Below, one piece after another: positions 53,162 through 62,076 of a DNA stretch of 64,000 nt (the first letter of the stretch is position 1; the number at the start of each line of letters is the position of its first letter). The position numbers were made by a program, and so were the translations under genes. The stretch is taken from assembly GCF_001011155.1 (NCBI RefSeq), contig NZ_CP011479.1, positions 2,560,501 through 2,624,500 on the forward strand. The letters run 5' to 3'. The notes below the pieces were generated by a model, which was not told the origin of the DNA, made no database searches, and saw only the letters and a list, made by a program, of their open reading frames with translations. The DNA is from Hoeflea sp. IMCC20628 (GTDB lineage Bacteria > Pseudomonadota > Alphaproteobacteria > Rhizobiales > Rhizobiaceae).

Positions 53162-56100
53162 TCAGAGCTCGAGCGTGGCGGTTCGCGTCACGCCCCAGGG
53201 CACGCGCTTGCCAGCTTGCGCAACGCGGTATGTCAGCGAGGTCTGCGGGGCGCCGAAGTCTGCCATCTCGTCGGCTGCCGGGTAGATCCAGTCCGGCGTT
53301 TCTGTTTCGACCGTGCGGATCACCGAGCCAGCGCTCAGGACCTCAAGCCGGTAGCGCTCGAACCCCTCATCATTGGCAACTTCGGCCGCAGCCCAGCTGT
53401 CTGCCGACAACCGCCCGCGTCTGATCCAGGAGAGTGCAATTCCTTCATCCCGCCGCGCTGCCCGCAGATGCACCGGCGACAGCGGGGTCAAGGCCCTTTC
53501 GCCGCCAGCAAAGACGCTCAGTGAGAGGGTTCCCGCCAAACCGCCTGACGCTTCAGCGATCCAGTTGAACTCCCGTCCGGCTTCATCAAGTGAAAGGTCG
53601 AGAGATTTCAAAGTGCTGTCGACCATAATGAAACGCGCGCCCGGGCCTGCGCCTGCCCGCATGGCGTCGTCGGTTCCGGCCTGACCGCGCAACAGGCTGC
53701 CAAGTCGCCAGCGCCCGGCCAGAATTTCCTCGGCGGTCTCGAACTGGACAATCTCCCACACGCCTGCGTCAGAGCGGATGGCCGCTACGTTGGCGCCGTT
53801 GAGAACCGACAAGCGACCGGCGGTTGAAAGGCTGCCAAAAGCCAGATCGACCAGCAATGTGGAAACAGGGTCAAAGCGGCCTTCGCTGTCTCCCGGTGGC
53901 AACGCCTCAACCAACACGCCGATCCTGGCGGGCGCATCCAGCGTTGTCCGGGCCGCATAGCCTTCCTGTTCCACCGAACTCGACAACGTGATTTGCCGCC
54001 ATGGACTGCCGAAAGCTCCGGCGCGGGCCCATCCGGTTTCATCAGTGCCGGACAAGACCGGGAGATCGAGAAAGACGATCTCCGGTGCGAAATGGGCGTT
54101 GGCGTCATCGGGCGCACGGGTGACGAAAGATTCTGTCACCGTACTTGCAGACGCGGATGCATGCGCGACCGCCTCGATCCGGCGCATTTCGCCGTCTTCA
54201 ATTCGCATAATTCGAAATCGGTTTAGCGGCGCATTTTCCAGCGAAAAGCGGATTGTATCGCCGGGCTGCAAACCGGCTGCCTGCGGCGGCATGGCAAATC
54301 TGAGCCGGCGGCGCTGGAGCCGGTGGTCATGCAGCCAGCGGTCAGCGGTTACCCGCGCCAGCCCCGGGTCGATTGCCAGGCTCAAGGGCATATCGCGCTG
54401 GCGCACCGGCTCTCCTTCAAGCCGGCGCGACCGGGCCGAAGCCGGCGCGTAATCGGCCAGCGGGTCGGCGGATAGCACAACGGCTTCATTGGCAAATTCG
54501 CTGTTTTCGCCGCGGGTTTCCTCAAACAACGCCCCCTCGCCCGGCTCGGCCACCGCCGCAATCTCCAGCGGGCTTGCTCCAAGGGTCAGTCGAGAGATAA
54601 AAACCAGACCCTCCGGCGCTTCGCGCACATCAATGCAAAACGCCTCGACCATCGGTTCCAGCACCGCGCGCGCTGATGCCGGGCTCGAAATCACATGTCC
54701 CGTCACCATGCCTTCGACACGATCTGTGTTGAAGTCGGTCACCCCGGCGTCGCGGAGCACAGCAGCGATCAAGTCCTTTAGCGCCACCGTGCCCAGGCGC
54801 CCGTTGAGCCAATGGCCGGTGCGCCAGTTGGCGCCGTCCGACCACACCGCCGAAGACAGCGGAAAAGCCGGAAACGGCCGTGCATCCCAGGTCCAGAGGT
54901 GAATGTGATCGGTTGCAACCATGCCATCGCTGTTGGCCGCCCCGGACCAATGCGTCAGATGCGCCTCCAGAAACGCCCGCTGGGCCAGATCGTCACGCGC
55001 GCCGGTGGAAAACCACGGCAGCGCGCCTTCGGAGGATTTCGGATCGGGGAACAGGTTGGGCTGCGCCGCGCCCTTGTCGACCGCCGGGCACCCCAGCTCA
55101 GTAAACCAGAACGGTTTCGAGCCGGGAACCCAAGCGCTCGCGACGGCCGTCTCGCTGCCGCTGATCCGGTCAAAATGCTGGTTCTCCCACCAGCCGCGCA
55201 GATCCTTGACCCGGTAAATCCAGTCCTTGCCGGCAAGCCCGTCGCTGATCGGCAGCCGGTTCCGGGCATTTCTCCCGGCTTCATCGGCATAATACCAATC
55301 ATGGCCTTCAGCACCGGCAATGGCATCGCCCAGCGCCTGGAGATCATTACTGCTGCGCGCGCCATCGGGATTGCCATTGGCAAGATCGTTGTCGCGCCAG
55401 TCGCTCAGCGGCATGTAATTGTCGATGCCGATGGCGCCAATTGCCGGATGCGCCCACAGCGGGTCAAGATTGAAATAGACATCGCCGGAACCGTCATCGG
55501 GCCGATAGCCGGCATATTCGGTCCAGTCGGCGGCATAGGTCAGCACTGTCGGCGTACCCAGCAGCAATTTCACGTCCGTCGCCAATTGGATCAACTCATC
55601 GACAAAGGGAAACGCGCCGGCGTCATCGCGCAATCGCGTCAGGCCGATCATTTCCGAGCCGATGATGAAGCCGTCAACGCCGCCTGCTGCCTGGGCCAGC
55701 GCGGCGTGATGCAGAATGAAACGGCGATAGCCCTCATCGCCGCCAGACCAGCTCACCGTGTCGCCACTGACAATGAAATCAGCAACCGCGGTCAGCCCGC
55801 TCAACGCGGCGATATCACTCCGCATTGCCGCAGTGCCATCCGGTGTGCCGGGAAGTCCGGGCGCCGGGCTCGCGGTCAAGCGCCCGCGCCAGGGATAGGC
55901 CGGTTGTTCAATCGCTCCCCTGGGGTCGGGCAGAGCATTGCCGTCAGGCACATCCATCAGCACAAACGGATAGAGCACCACGTTGAACCCGCGCAGTTTC
56001 AAATCGCGGATCGCCTCGATGATCGACATATCGTCAGGCGTGCCGCCATAGGCCGGGCCGCCGTCCTTGGTGCTGATCAGATGAGCGCTGGCCCGGTTCA

Positions 56101-57010
56101 GCCCACCAACCTTCCAGGCCCGAGTTTCATCGGTGCGCGCCACCACCTCGACGCCGGGGCGAAACCGGCAATGGCTGGCGCGCAGATCATCGCCGAACCA
56201 GGCCGAGACCAGCGCCACCGATTTCAGATTGGGACACAGCGCCTGCAGTTCCTCGAGCGACTGGGTCCAGTCGCTCGAGGCCTGGCGCATGTTGCGGTTG
56301 AGTATCCGCGCCGCTCCGACGCCCAGGCTTTCGCGCACGGGCGTGATGGCATAGCCATGTTCGGTCGATCCGGGGATCAGCGCCACCGCCTCGATCGCCG
56401 GCTCCAGTGCACCCACCGGGCGCACCACCTCAAACTGCAGCGTCGGGATGCGATTGCCGAAATCATCCAGCGGCAATCGTTCGAACACCACATAGGCCAG
56501 CCCGCGCCATGCCGGAACTGTTCCCGTACCCTGCTTGGCTTCGATCAGCGGATCAGGCAATTGCGTCGTGGTCCCCCGGTAGATCCGCATCTCGAGAGTT
56601 TCGAGATCAAGCTCGCGACCATCGGCCCAGACCCGGCGGATCGACGCAATCGGGCCTTCGCACAGGCCAAGCGCGAAATTGGCGTGATACTGATAGCTTT
56701 CAACCTTCGGCCCACCGCCCTTGCCGCCCTGGCGCTCCCGCGTCACGGTTTCCTCAAACCGAGTTGCCCAGATCAGCGCACCGGCAATCCGCATTGAGCC
56801 ATGCACTCTCAGAATCGGCGACCCCTCGTCTGCCGAGGGAATTCGGGCACCGCTCAGGCCACGACCGCCAATGGTCCGGGTGGAATTGATCAGCGAGGTA
56901 TCGAGCATGCCGCCAATTGTGGCGCCGATGGCCGAGCCGATTGCCGTGCCAACCGGTCCGAAAATACCGCCGACAGCGGCTCCGGCCACCTGCAACAGGA
57001 TTGTCGCCAT
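53162..57010 (-). CDS. GTA host-contact tail protein (gp15, TIM-barrel domain)
   Basis: 1282 residues from MATILLQVAGAAVGGIFGP, close to the RcGTA gp15 length. An N-terminal Gly-rich hydrophobic helix (about 8-37) is followed by the tail hub part (RIPSADEGSPILRVHGSMRIAGALIW). A glycoside hydrolase-like TIM barrel follows (about 430-740: IEAIRDLKLRGFNVVLYPF, GSEMIGLTRLRD, WFTELGCPAVDKG), then the C-terminal carbohydrate-binding-like region. It forms the tail tip that contacts the recipient. The frame is open up to 57256 but this part shadows gp14. Last large gene of the cluster. Confidence 0.93.
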   Translation of the reverse strand: MATILLQVAGAAVGGIFGPVGTAIGSAIGATIGGMLDTSLINSTRTIGGRGLSGARIPSADEGSPILRVHGSMRIAGALIWATRFEETVTRERQGGKGGGPKVESYQYHANFALGLCEGPIASIRRVWADGRELDLETLEMRIYRGTTTQLPDPLIEAKQGTGTVPAWRGLAYVVFERLPLDDFGNRIPTLQFEVVRPVGALEPAIEAVALIPGSTEHGYAITPVRESLGVGAARILNRNMRQASSDWTQSLEELQALCPNLKSVALVSAWFGDDLRASHCRFRPGVEVVARTDETRAWKVGGLNRASAHLISTKDGGPAYGGTPDDMSIIEAIRDLKLRGFNVVLYPFVLMDVPDGNALPDPRGAIEQPAYPWRGRLTASPAPGLPGTPDGTAAMRSDIAALSGLTAVADFIVSGDTVSWSGGDEGYRRFILHHAALAQAAGGVDGFIIGSEMIGLTRLRDDAGAFPFVDELIQLATDVKLLLGTPTVLTYAADWTEYAGYRPDDGSGDVYFNLDPLWAHPAIGAIGIDNYMPLSDWRDNDLANGNPDGARSSNDLQALGDAIAGAEGHDWYYADEAGRNARNRLPISDGLAGKDWIYRVKDLRGWWENQHFDRISGSETAVASAWVPGSKPFWFTELGCPAVDKGAAQPNLFPDPKSSEGALPWFSTGARDDLAQRAFLEAHLTHWSGAANSDGMVATDHIHLWTWDARPFPAFPLSSAVWSDGANWRTGHWLNGRLGTVALKDLIAAVLRDAGVTDFNTDRVEGMVTGHVISSPASARAVLEPMVEAFCIDVREAPEGLVFISRLTLGASPLEIAAVAEPGEGALFEETRGENSEFANEAVVLSADPLADYAPASARSRRLEGEPVRQRDMPLSLAIDPGLARVTADRWLHDHRLQRRRLRFAMPPQAAGLQPGDTIRFSLENAPLNRFRIMRIEDGEMRRIEAVAHASASASTVTESFVTRAPDDANAHFAPEIVFLDLPVLSGTDETGWARAGAFGSPWRQITLSSSVEQEGYAARTTLDAPARIGVLVEALPPGDSEGRFDPVSTLLVDLAFGSLSTAGRLSVLNGANVAAIRSDAGVWEIVQFETAEEILAGRWRLGSLLRGQAGTDDAMRAGAGPGARFIMVDSTLKSLDLSLDEAGREFNWIAEASGGLAGTLSLSVFAGGERALTPLSPVHLRAARRDEGIALSWIRRGRLSADSWAAAEVANDEGFERYRLEVLSAGSVIRTVETETPDWIYPAADEMADFGAPQTSLTYRVAQAGKRVPWGVTRTATLEL

Positions 57011-57026
57011 GTCGTTGTCTCGCTTT

Positions 57027-57470
57027 TCAGTCTGCTTGAGGAATCCGGTGCACCGCAGCGATGCGATGCCGCCAGGAGGGAACCAGCACGCTTTCGATGA
57101 CGCCGACGGGTTCATAGGCGTGGATGAAGTGATCCGGGCCTGAGAGAATGCCGGCATGTTTGGCCGAAACCCCGGCGCGCCAGCGGAACAGAATGATGTC
57201 TCCCGGTCTCGCTTCCGAAACAGGAATGGCATCACCGCAATGGCTTCGCGCGGCAATGATCAGCCGGTCGCTTCCAGCACGCTCAGCCCAGTCCGGTGCA
57301 TAGGCTCCGGGGTCTTGCGTGCTGCTTCCGGTGATCTCGGCCCAGACCCCACGGACCAGGCCGAGGCAGTCGCAACCCACCCCTTTGCGCGACCCCTGAT
57401 GCCGGTAAGGCGTGCCGATCCAGGCGCGCGCCGCGGCAACAATGCGCAGGCCCTGATCATCGCCGCTCAT
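57027..57470 (-). CDS. GTA tail cell-wall peptidase (gp14, NlpC/P60)
   Basis: 147 residues. NlpC/P60 motifs: WIGTPYRHQGS, catalytic Cys in GVGCDCLGLVRGVW (near 33-35), and His in SAKHAGILSG near 104. In RcGTA the equivalent protein opens peptidoglycan of the recipient. The start overlaps the gp13 stop (57467-57470). gp15 begins 16 bp after its stop. Confidence 0.93.
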   Translation of the reverse strand: MSGDDQGLRIVAAARAWIGTPYRHQGSRKGVGCDCLGLVRGVWAEITGSSTQDPGAYAPDWAERAGSDRLIIAARSHCGDAIPVSEARPGDIILFRWRAGVSAKHAGILSGPDHFIHAYEPVGVIESVLVPSWRHRIAAVHRIPQAD

Positions 57471-58357
57471 GGTACTATCGGCCTGCCGTCATGCACCGTG
57501 TCGGCATCGGCGTAGCCATAGGCAAAGTCGCTGCCCGGTAGATAGGGAAAGCCCTGAAAATTGAGTCCGTTGGCAAACTTGGCTGAACAGGTTTCGAACG
57601 CCTTGTCGCACCCCGCTGACACCTGAATCTGATCACCCGGCACGGGCAGCCGCGCCAAAGGCTGCCACAGCGCAAGGCGCGCTCCTCCAGCCTCGACCGT
57701 GTGGCTTGAGATGTCTGCGGACAAGCCTGAAAGCAACCCGGTCGAAAAGCTGATACGGCCATTGCCGAACCAACCGGCGGGCTGGCTTTCGAGCCCGCTG
57801 ACGACCAATGTCATCTCGTCGACCACTTCGACGATTGCCCCGCTCAGCCTGAACGGTGCCACCGAGATATCTTTGCCGCAGCGCGCGTCACCCAGATCGG
57901 CGTCGCAACGGCTGCCATAAAGCCGCCCCTGCGGCTGGTCGAGCCGGGCTGCCAGGCTGCGCAATTCAACCGTGAAGGCCTGTCCCGCCGTGCGCACCTC
58001 GCCCAGTTCGCGGGTCGACAACAGCGCGTGGTCGCCGGGGTTTTGCCAGTTGACCAGAAAGGTCTCGACCCGTGCACCGTCATAGCGCCCCAGCGCCAGA
58101 TCAGCGGTGCTGATCGCCGCATCGGAAAAAGCACCCGCCACATCGGCGGCGTCGGCTTCCAGCCCCAGCCCGGTTTCCACCTCGCTGGCGCGAAACCCGG
58201 TGGCGGCGGAAAACACCGTGCCATCGAATGCGAGATCACGGTCATGCTCGGTAAAACCCAGCACCAGGCCATCAGTCCGGGTCAGCCGCCAGGCATGGCA
58301 TGTCGTCGTCGACGTCTCAGCAAGATGCGCAACAAGCGCGCTCGGCAAATCCCTCAT
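57467..58357 (-). CDS. GTA tail hub protein (gp13, DUF2163)
   Basis: 296 residues. DUF2163 signature: TCHAWRLTRTDGLVLGFTEHDRDL at the start, and two Cys pairs, CDADLGDARC near 153-162 and CDKAFETC near 250-257, followed by NGLNFQGFPYLPG. These cysteines match the iron-sulphur-binding hub of RcGTA. Coupled to gp12 and gp14 by 4-bp overlaps. Confidence 0.93.
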   Translation of the reverse strand: MRDLPSALVAHLAETSTTTCHAWRLTRTDGLVLGFTEHDRDLAFDGTVFSAATGFRASEVETGLGLEADAADVAGAFSDAAISTADLALGRYDGARVETFLVNWQNPGDHALLSTRELGEVRTAGQAFTVELRSLAARLDQPQGRLYGSRCDADLGDARCGKDISVAPFRLSGAIVEVVDEMTLVVSGLESQPAGWFGNGRISFSTGLLSGLSADISSHTVEAGGARLALWQPLARLPVPGDQIQVSAGCDKAFETCSAKFANGLNFQGFPYLPGSDFAYGYADADTVHDGRPIVP

Positions 58358-58985
58358 GGCTTGATCTCCACCAATGGCACGCTTGGCACCGAGCCCGCCT
58401 TGAACGCCGCAAGGCTCACTTCGATGCGGTCGGTGTCAAAGCGCACCGGAATGTCAAACTCAAAGCCTGCGGTCACGACCGCGCCGGGCGCAGGTGTTGA
58501 TCCCGGCGCAATCGTCACCAGCCCGGCAGCGTGATCGACAGCGTAGTCGCCCGGCTCCAGAGCCAGGCCGTCAACCGCCAGCACGACAGATCCCTCGCTT
58601 GGTTTTTCGATCCGCCGTGTGGTCGCACCTCCCGCATCGGCATAGGTTTTTGTCAGTTCAAACACCGTCTGCACCCCGTCGCCGGTGCCGATCTGTTGGT
58701 CGATGGCGGTAACCGCCTGTCCCGGCGGTGCCGAGGCATGATCAACCGGATCGCGGAAGCGAAAACCATAGAACTGGCCGCGGCGGGCTTCGAAAAACGC
58801 GGTGAGTTGATAGAGATCATCGAGCCCGCGCAGGCCGGTGCCCGCATCATAGCGTCGCCGCGCTTCGGCCCAGCGGGCATTGCGGGTTTCGCCGCCATTT
58901 GACAGCGCCACAATGTCGGTGCGCCGCCACTGGCGCCCAGCGATAGCCGCAATGGAAACTGTACTTCGTGAAAGCCGTTGCTCAT
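58354..58985 (-). CDS. GTA distal tail protein (gp12, DUF2460), apparently frameshifted
   Basis: The true start is 58985: GGGAGGTGAGG lies just upstream and the N-terminus MSNGFHEVQFPLRLSLGASGG is the DUF2460 signature. That frame then leaves the family sequence (APTLWRCQM...). The rest, RRTDIVALSNGGETRNARWAEARRRYDAG and onwards to IKP, is in another frame, open from 59004 to 58354. The junction is within about 58919-58930, in a GGCGGCG-rich stretch where a net loss of one base (or four) would explain it. Either the gene is broken, a slippage site is used, or the assembly has an error. Overlaps gp13 by 4 bp. Confidence 0.8.
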
Positions 58986-59000
58986 GCCTCACCTCCCGTT

Positions 59001-59585
59001 TCACAAGCCGCGACGGCCACGGCCGACCGCACGGGCTAGCATGGCGGTCACCTGGGCCTCGGATTTTGCAAAACTCTGCGCATCCGGCGTGGTCACATTG
59101 AAGGTCACCTGCACCGTCTGGGTCGCGCCGCCCGAGGCCACGCCCAGCCGGCCGTCGACCCCGCGGCTCAACGGCAGGATCGCTTCCGCGCCCGCCTCGC
59201 CCATCAGCCCGACATCGCCGCCCGGCATCGGAAAATAGGATGGCCCGCCAACCACGCCGCCATCGGCGAACGCGTTGACGCGTCCCGGCACGCCGCCCTT
59301 GGCAAAGTGCAACAGCCGGCCAAGGCTGCCGGTCAGCCCGGCGACCGAATTGCTCATCAACTGCTCCAGCGGCTTCATCCCGGCATCGAGCGCAATGCCG
59401 ACCATGCGGGTGCCCAGCGTGCGCAGCACACCGTCGAGATTTCGCCCCTCCACCGTCGCCGATTTTAACGCGCCCGACAGCGCTCCACCAAAGGCATCGG
59501 CCTTCTGTGTCAGCTCATCAAGCGCCCGGTCGGCACCGTTGAGATCGAGTTCGACATCGACATTCAGGCTCGCCTCATCGGCCAT
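59001..59585 (-). CDS. GTA tail tape measure protein (gp11)
   Basis: 194 residues from MADEASLNVDVELDLNGADRALDEL. AAGGAG precedes the start. It has a helical part with DAGMKPLEQLMSN, then a Gly-rich GRLLHFAKGGVPG, YFPMPGGDVGLMGEAGAEAILPLSRG, the usual end of short GTA tape-measure proteins. The short length fits the short RcGTA tail. Its start overlaps the stop of the upstream chaperone gene. Confidence 0.88.
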   Translation of the reverse strand: MADEASLNVDVELDLNGADRALDELTQKADAFGGALSGALKSATVEGRNLDGVLRTLGTRMVGIALDAGMKPLEQLMSNSVAGLTGSLGRLLHFAKGGVPGRVNAFADGGVVGGPSYFPMPGGDVGLMGEAGAEAILPLSRGVDGRLGVASGGATQTVQVTFNVTTPDAQSFAKSEAQVTAMLARAVGRGRRGL

Positions 59586-59817
59586 CGGAAGGCTCCTTTG
59601 CAAAGGCAGCATCGCTGCTGCGGGTGTCGGGAAACTGCGCCATCAGCGCCTCGAGCCCGCGCCGGGTTGCTGTGTGCGGCGCGTCGGCCCCACCAATCAG
59701 CGCGGTCAGTTCCGGCAGGCTCAGCCGCCAGAACGCGTCAGGGGTCAGCCGCAGGTGGCCAAGGCCGAAGCGGATCACGGACGCCCAGGGGAAAAACGCC
59801 CGCTCCGGCTTCGTCAC
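59575..59817 (-). CDS. GTA tail assembly chaperone (rcc01693-like)
   Basis: 80 residues from a GTG at 59817 whose GTGA overlaps the gp10 stop. FPWASVIRFGLGHLRLTPDAFWRLSLPELTAL is the hallmark of this family of phage tail assembly chaperones (DUF2376). The frame is open further upstream in gp10 but that sequence is unrelated. The end overlaps gp11 by 11 bp. Confidence 0.88.
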   Translation of the reverse strand: MTKPERAFFPWASVIRFGLGHLRLTPDAFWRLSLPELTALIGGADAPHTATRRGLEALMAQFPDTRSSDAAFAKEPSDGR

Positions 59818-60227
59818 CTCGTCGCGACCTGCGGCCCGGGAGGGTTTGCCGGCCTGTCCGGAACCGGGCCCTCCCGATCTGATGTTGTGTGTAAAATCGC
59901 GTCTGCCTGTTCGCCGCCAAAACTCACCCACAGCAGTTCGGTGGCAATGCGGACAAAGCCCGCCGCGCCGCCCTCTGTCGACATTTCGGCCACGTCCTCA
60001 TCGCTGAGCCTGTTGCCTGCGCCACGGAGCCCGGCCCCGACAATGCGGATGATGTCGCTTGCCGAAAGCCGGCCTGCCTCGAAGCGGCCGGCAAGCTCCA
60101 TCAGATTGGCGACGCCGAAAGCGCTCTCGAGCTCGGCCAGCGCGCCCAGCGTCAAGCACAACAGCCTTGTCTCGCCATCGAACTCGGCCGCGATTTCGCC
60201 GCGATGGCGGTTGGGGTGAATCCGCAT
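59814..60227 (-). CDS. GTA family protein gp10 (tail assembly)
   Basis: 137 residues from MRIHPNRHRGEIAAEFDGETRLLCLTLGALAELESAFG, the GTA-gp10 family N-terminus, with GRLSASDIIRIVGAGLRGAG. Together with the next small ORF it makes the tail chaperone pair. Upstream of it lies gp9 with 7 bp between; a longer start at 60248 would overlap gp9. Confidence 0.9.
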   Translation of the reverse strand: MRIHPNRHRGEIAAEFDGETRLLCLTLGALAELESAFGVANLMELAGRFEAGRLSASDIIRIVGAGLRGAGNRLSDEDVAEMSTEGGAAGFVRIATELLWVSFGGEQADAILHTTSDREGPVPDRPANPPGPQVATR

Positions 60228-60234
60228 CCCCGCC

Positions 60235-60642
60235 TCACTCCGCCGCAAAGAGCAGCGCGCCGGCCGATTCCAGCGCGATCTCGAAGGTCATCTCGCCGTC
60301 ATGACGTCCGGCATATTCGAGCGCCGTGATCTGGAACGGCCCGGTCACGGTTCCGAAATCCGGGACCGCCACCTGCCAGTCGCGGATCTCCGTGGCAAAG
60401 AACACGGTTCGCGTCAGCGCATCGCTGGCCTGGTCCTTGAACAGCCCGCCGCCCGACAGCGACGCCCGCTGCACCCCGGCGCCGCCCAAAAGTTCGCGCC
60501 AGCGCCCGGCGGATTCGGCGTCGGTGATGTCAACGGCTTGCGCATTGAAGGCCAGCCGCCGGGCACGCAATCCGGCGATGGTGACGAAATTCCCGCCATC
60601 ATCGATCTTGATGAGCAGGTCCTTGCCTTTCTGGGCGGTCAT
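60235..60642 (-). CDS. GTA major tail protein (gp9, TP901-1-like)
   Basis: 135 residues. GKDLLIKIDDGG, TIAGLRARRLAFNAQAVDIT and DWQVAVPDFGTVTGPFQITALEYAG match the TP901-1 family of major tail tube proteins. GAAAGGACATTTCG precedes the ATG. Confidence 0.93.
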   Translation of the reverse strand: MTAQKGKDLLIKIDDGGNFVTIAGLRARRLAFNAQAVDITDAESAGRWRELLGGAGVQRASLSGGGLFKDQASDALTRTVFFATEIRDWQVAVPDFGTVTGPFQITALEYAGRHDGEMTFEIALESAGALLFAAE

Positions 60643-60691
60643 CGAAATGTCCTTTCAAACTCGTGGTTCGGAGTATCAGCGCCAGCCGGGA

Positions 60692-61090
60692 TCACGGCTC
60701 GGTCACCGCACGAAACCTCAGCCGCGCCACATGCAGCCCGGTCCTGGACGCGCGGCGGCTGACCGTGCGTTCGTGGCGAAGGTTGATCAGCACTGCGCCG
60801 TCAAGCATCAGATCAGCATCATGGAGTGCTGCACGCACCGCGTCACCCAGCTCGACCGCCTGCTTGCGCCCGTTCTGTTTGGTCCAGGCCTCGATCTCGA
60901 AACGGTGCTGGCTGGCATCCGCATCACCGGTGGAGAAATCAGTTGTCGTGGTCTCGCCCAGCACCAGATAAGGCGGCTCGGCACGGGTGATCAGCCGGTC
61001 GAAAATCCGACCGGCTCCGATGATCGCGAGCACGTTCAGATCTGCTGCCAAACGCTCGATCACCGCTTGCTGCAATGCATTGGCACTCAT
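60692..61090 (-). CDS. GTA tail terminator/completion protein (gp8, DUF3168)
   Basis: 132 residues: ALQQAVIERLAADLNVLAIIGAGRIFDRLI and LRFRAVTEP at the end are typical DUF3168. Caps the tail during joining to the head. The start overlaps the gp7 stop (61087-61090). Confidence 0.92.
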   Translation of the reverse strand: MSANALQQAVIERLAADLNVLAIIGAGRIFDRLITRAEPPYLVLGETTTTDFSTGDADASQHRFEIEAWTKQNGRKQAVELGDAVRAALHDADLMLDGAVLINLRHERTVSRRASRTGLHVARLRFRAVTEP

Positions 61091-61422
61091 GGCCGGGCCT
61101 CCTCGCAGTCGCAGACCAGATAGCGGCGGCTCTCTTCCGGATCGCGCAAACTGCGAATGAACAGCGTGCGATCCCGGTAGGCAAAGCGCATGGCGTGCCG
61201 GACATCGCCGCGATAGCGGATGGTGACCCGGTGGGTGATTGGTGCAGTGGCGGCACCGGCCTGTTCTTCAGCCTTTGCCCGCAGCGGTTCAATCCGTCCC
61301 CAAAGCTCTGCGAGCAGCGTCCAGCCCTCCGCAACACCACCCTGCCCGTCGGGCAGATCTGTCGGTGCTTCGAGCGCCAGCCGAGCGCTCAGGCGGCCGG
61401 GATCAACAAACAGCGAGGCCAT
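61087..61422 (-). CDS. GTA head-tail adaptor (gp7)
   Basis: 111 residues from MASLFVDPGRLSARLALEAPT. LWGRIEPLRAKAEEQAG, ITHRVTIRYRGDVRHAMRFAYRDRTLFIRSLRDPEE are standard head-tail adaptor sequences. The ATG shares one base with the gp6 stop (TGATG). A start seven codons upstream would overlap more and is less likely. Confidence 0.92.
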   Translation of the reverse strand: MASLFVDPGRLSARLALEAPTDLPDGQGGVAEGWTLLAELWGRIEPLRAKAEEQAGAATAPITHRVTIRYRGDVRHAMRFAYRDRTLFIRSLRDPEESRRYLVCDCEEARP

Positions 61423-61988
61423 CACAGAGCCCGCCTTTGCCAAGGCGCGATCAGCCGGTCGTAGCCCGCCGGAATGGAGGCCGGCTGCATGTCGGCGGTC
61501 ACCGCACCGCGGAATTCATAAAGGTGCGCGGCATGTATGAGGATGGCCCGTTTGAGCTCCGGCGGCACTTCGTTCACCGAGCTGAAGCCCGCGGTAAACT
61601 CGATCTCGATGCCGTTGATCGGCGGCTCTGGCCGCGACCGTTCCCGCATCACCAGCCGCGCGGGCTTCGCCGTCGCATCTAGCAGCAGGCCAGTCAGATC
61701 CTGATCCTGCGCCACGCCATCGGCGTCATAAACCAGAATCGCATCAATGTTTTGAACCGGCGTTCTCATCAACTGAATCACCTCGCTCCGAGGCCAGTCA
61801 TCGAGAAACAAACGGAACCCCTGGCTCATCAAAGCCACGCCGGTGACAGCTTCAAGATGGGCGCGAGCCACGCGGATCAGGCTTTCGAGAAGATCGTCTT
61901 CATCGCCCGCGTCGATGCGCAGATGCGCCTTCAACTCGGCAAGCGTCACCGGTTCCGCCAGCGGCGGATCGGTCTGAATCAGGGTCAT
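61422..61988 (-). CDS. GTA head-tail connector (gp6)
   Basis: 188 residues from MTLIQTDPPLAEPVTLAELKAHLRIDAGDEDDLLESLI, the gp6-like head-tail connector signature. GGAGA precedes the ATG. PPELKRAILIHAAHLYEFRG is also typical. It lies 88 bp after the capsid gene, separated by two hairpins. Confidence 0.93.
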   Translation of the reverse strand: MTLIQTDPPLAEPVTLAELKAHLRIDAGDEDDLLESLIRVARAHLEAVTGVALMSQGFRLFLDDWPRSEVIQLMRTPVQNIDAILVYDADGVAQDQDLTGLLLDATAKPARLVMRERSRPEPPINGIEIEFTAGFSSVNEVPPELKRAILIHAAHLYEFRGAVTADMQPASIPAGYDRLIAPWQRRAL

Positions 61989-62025
61989 GGCAGTCTCCGG
62001 CAATGAAGTATTTCGGGGGGCGTGT

Positions 62026-62050
62026 CCCTCCCCCGGAAGCCGGGAGAGGG
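62026..62050 (-). terminator. Very strong hairpin between capsid and connector genes
   Basis: CCCTCCCCCGG (62026-62036) pairs with CCGGGAGAGGG (62040-62050) with one mismatch around a 3-nt loop. A second stem, TTTCGG/CCGAAA (62055-62060 and 62065-62070), is beside it. There is no U tract. It is likely an RNA-stabilising or attenuating structure downstream of the abundant capsid message, or a dispersed palindromic repeat. Confidence 0.5.
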
Positions 62051-62076
62051 TTAGTTTCGGCGGACCGAAAATTCCG

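Noticed and set aside
54812-56797. Long plus-strand frame of 661 codons
   Set aside because: Complement of the GTA TIM-barrel tail gene; Arg/Gly/Ala-rich shadow sequence.
58986-59004. Upstream start for the DUF2460 gene (MKREVRHEQ...)
   Set aside because: The strong ribosome site and family N-terminus are at 58985 in another frame; the 59004 start has neither.
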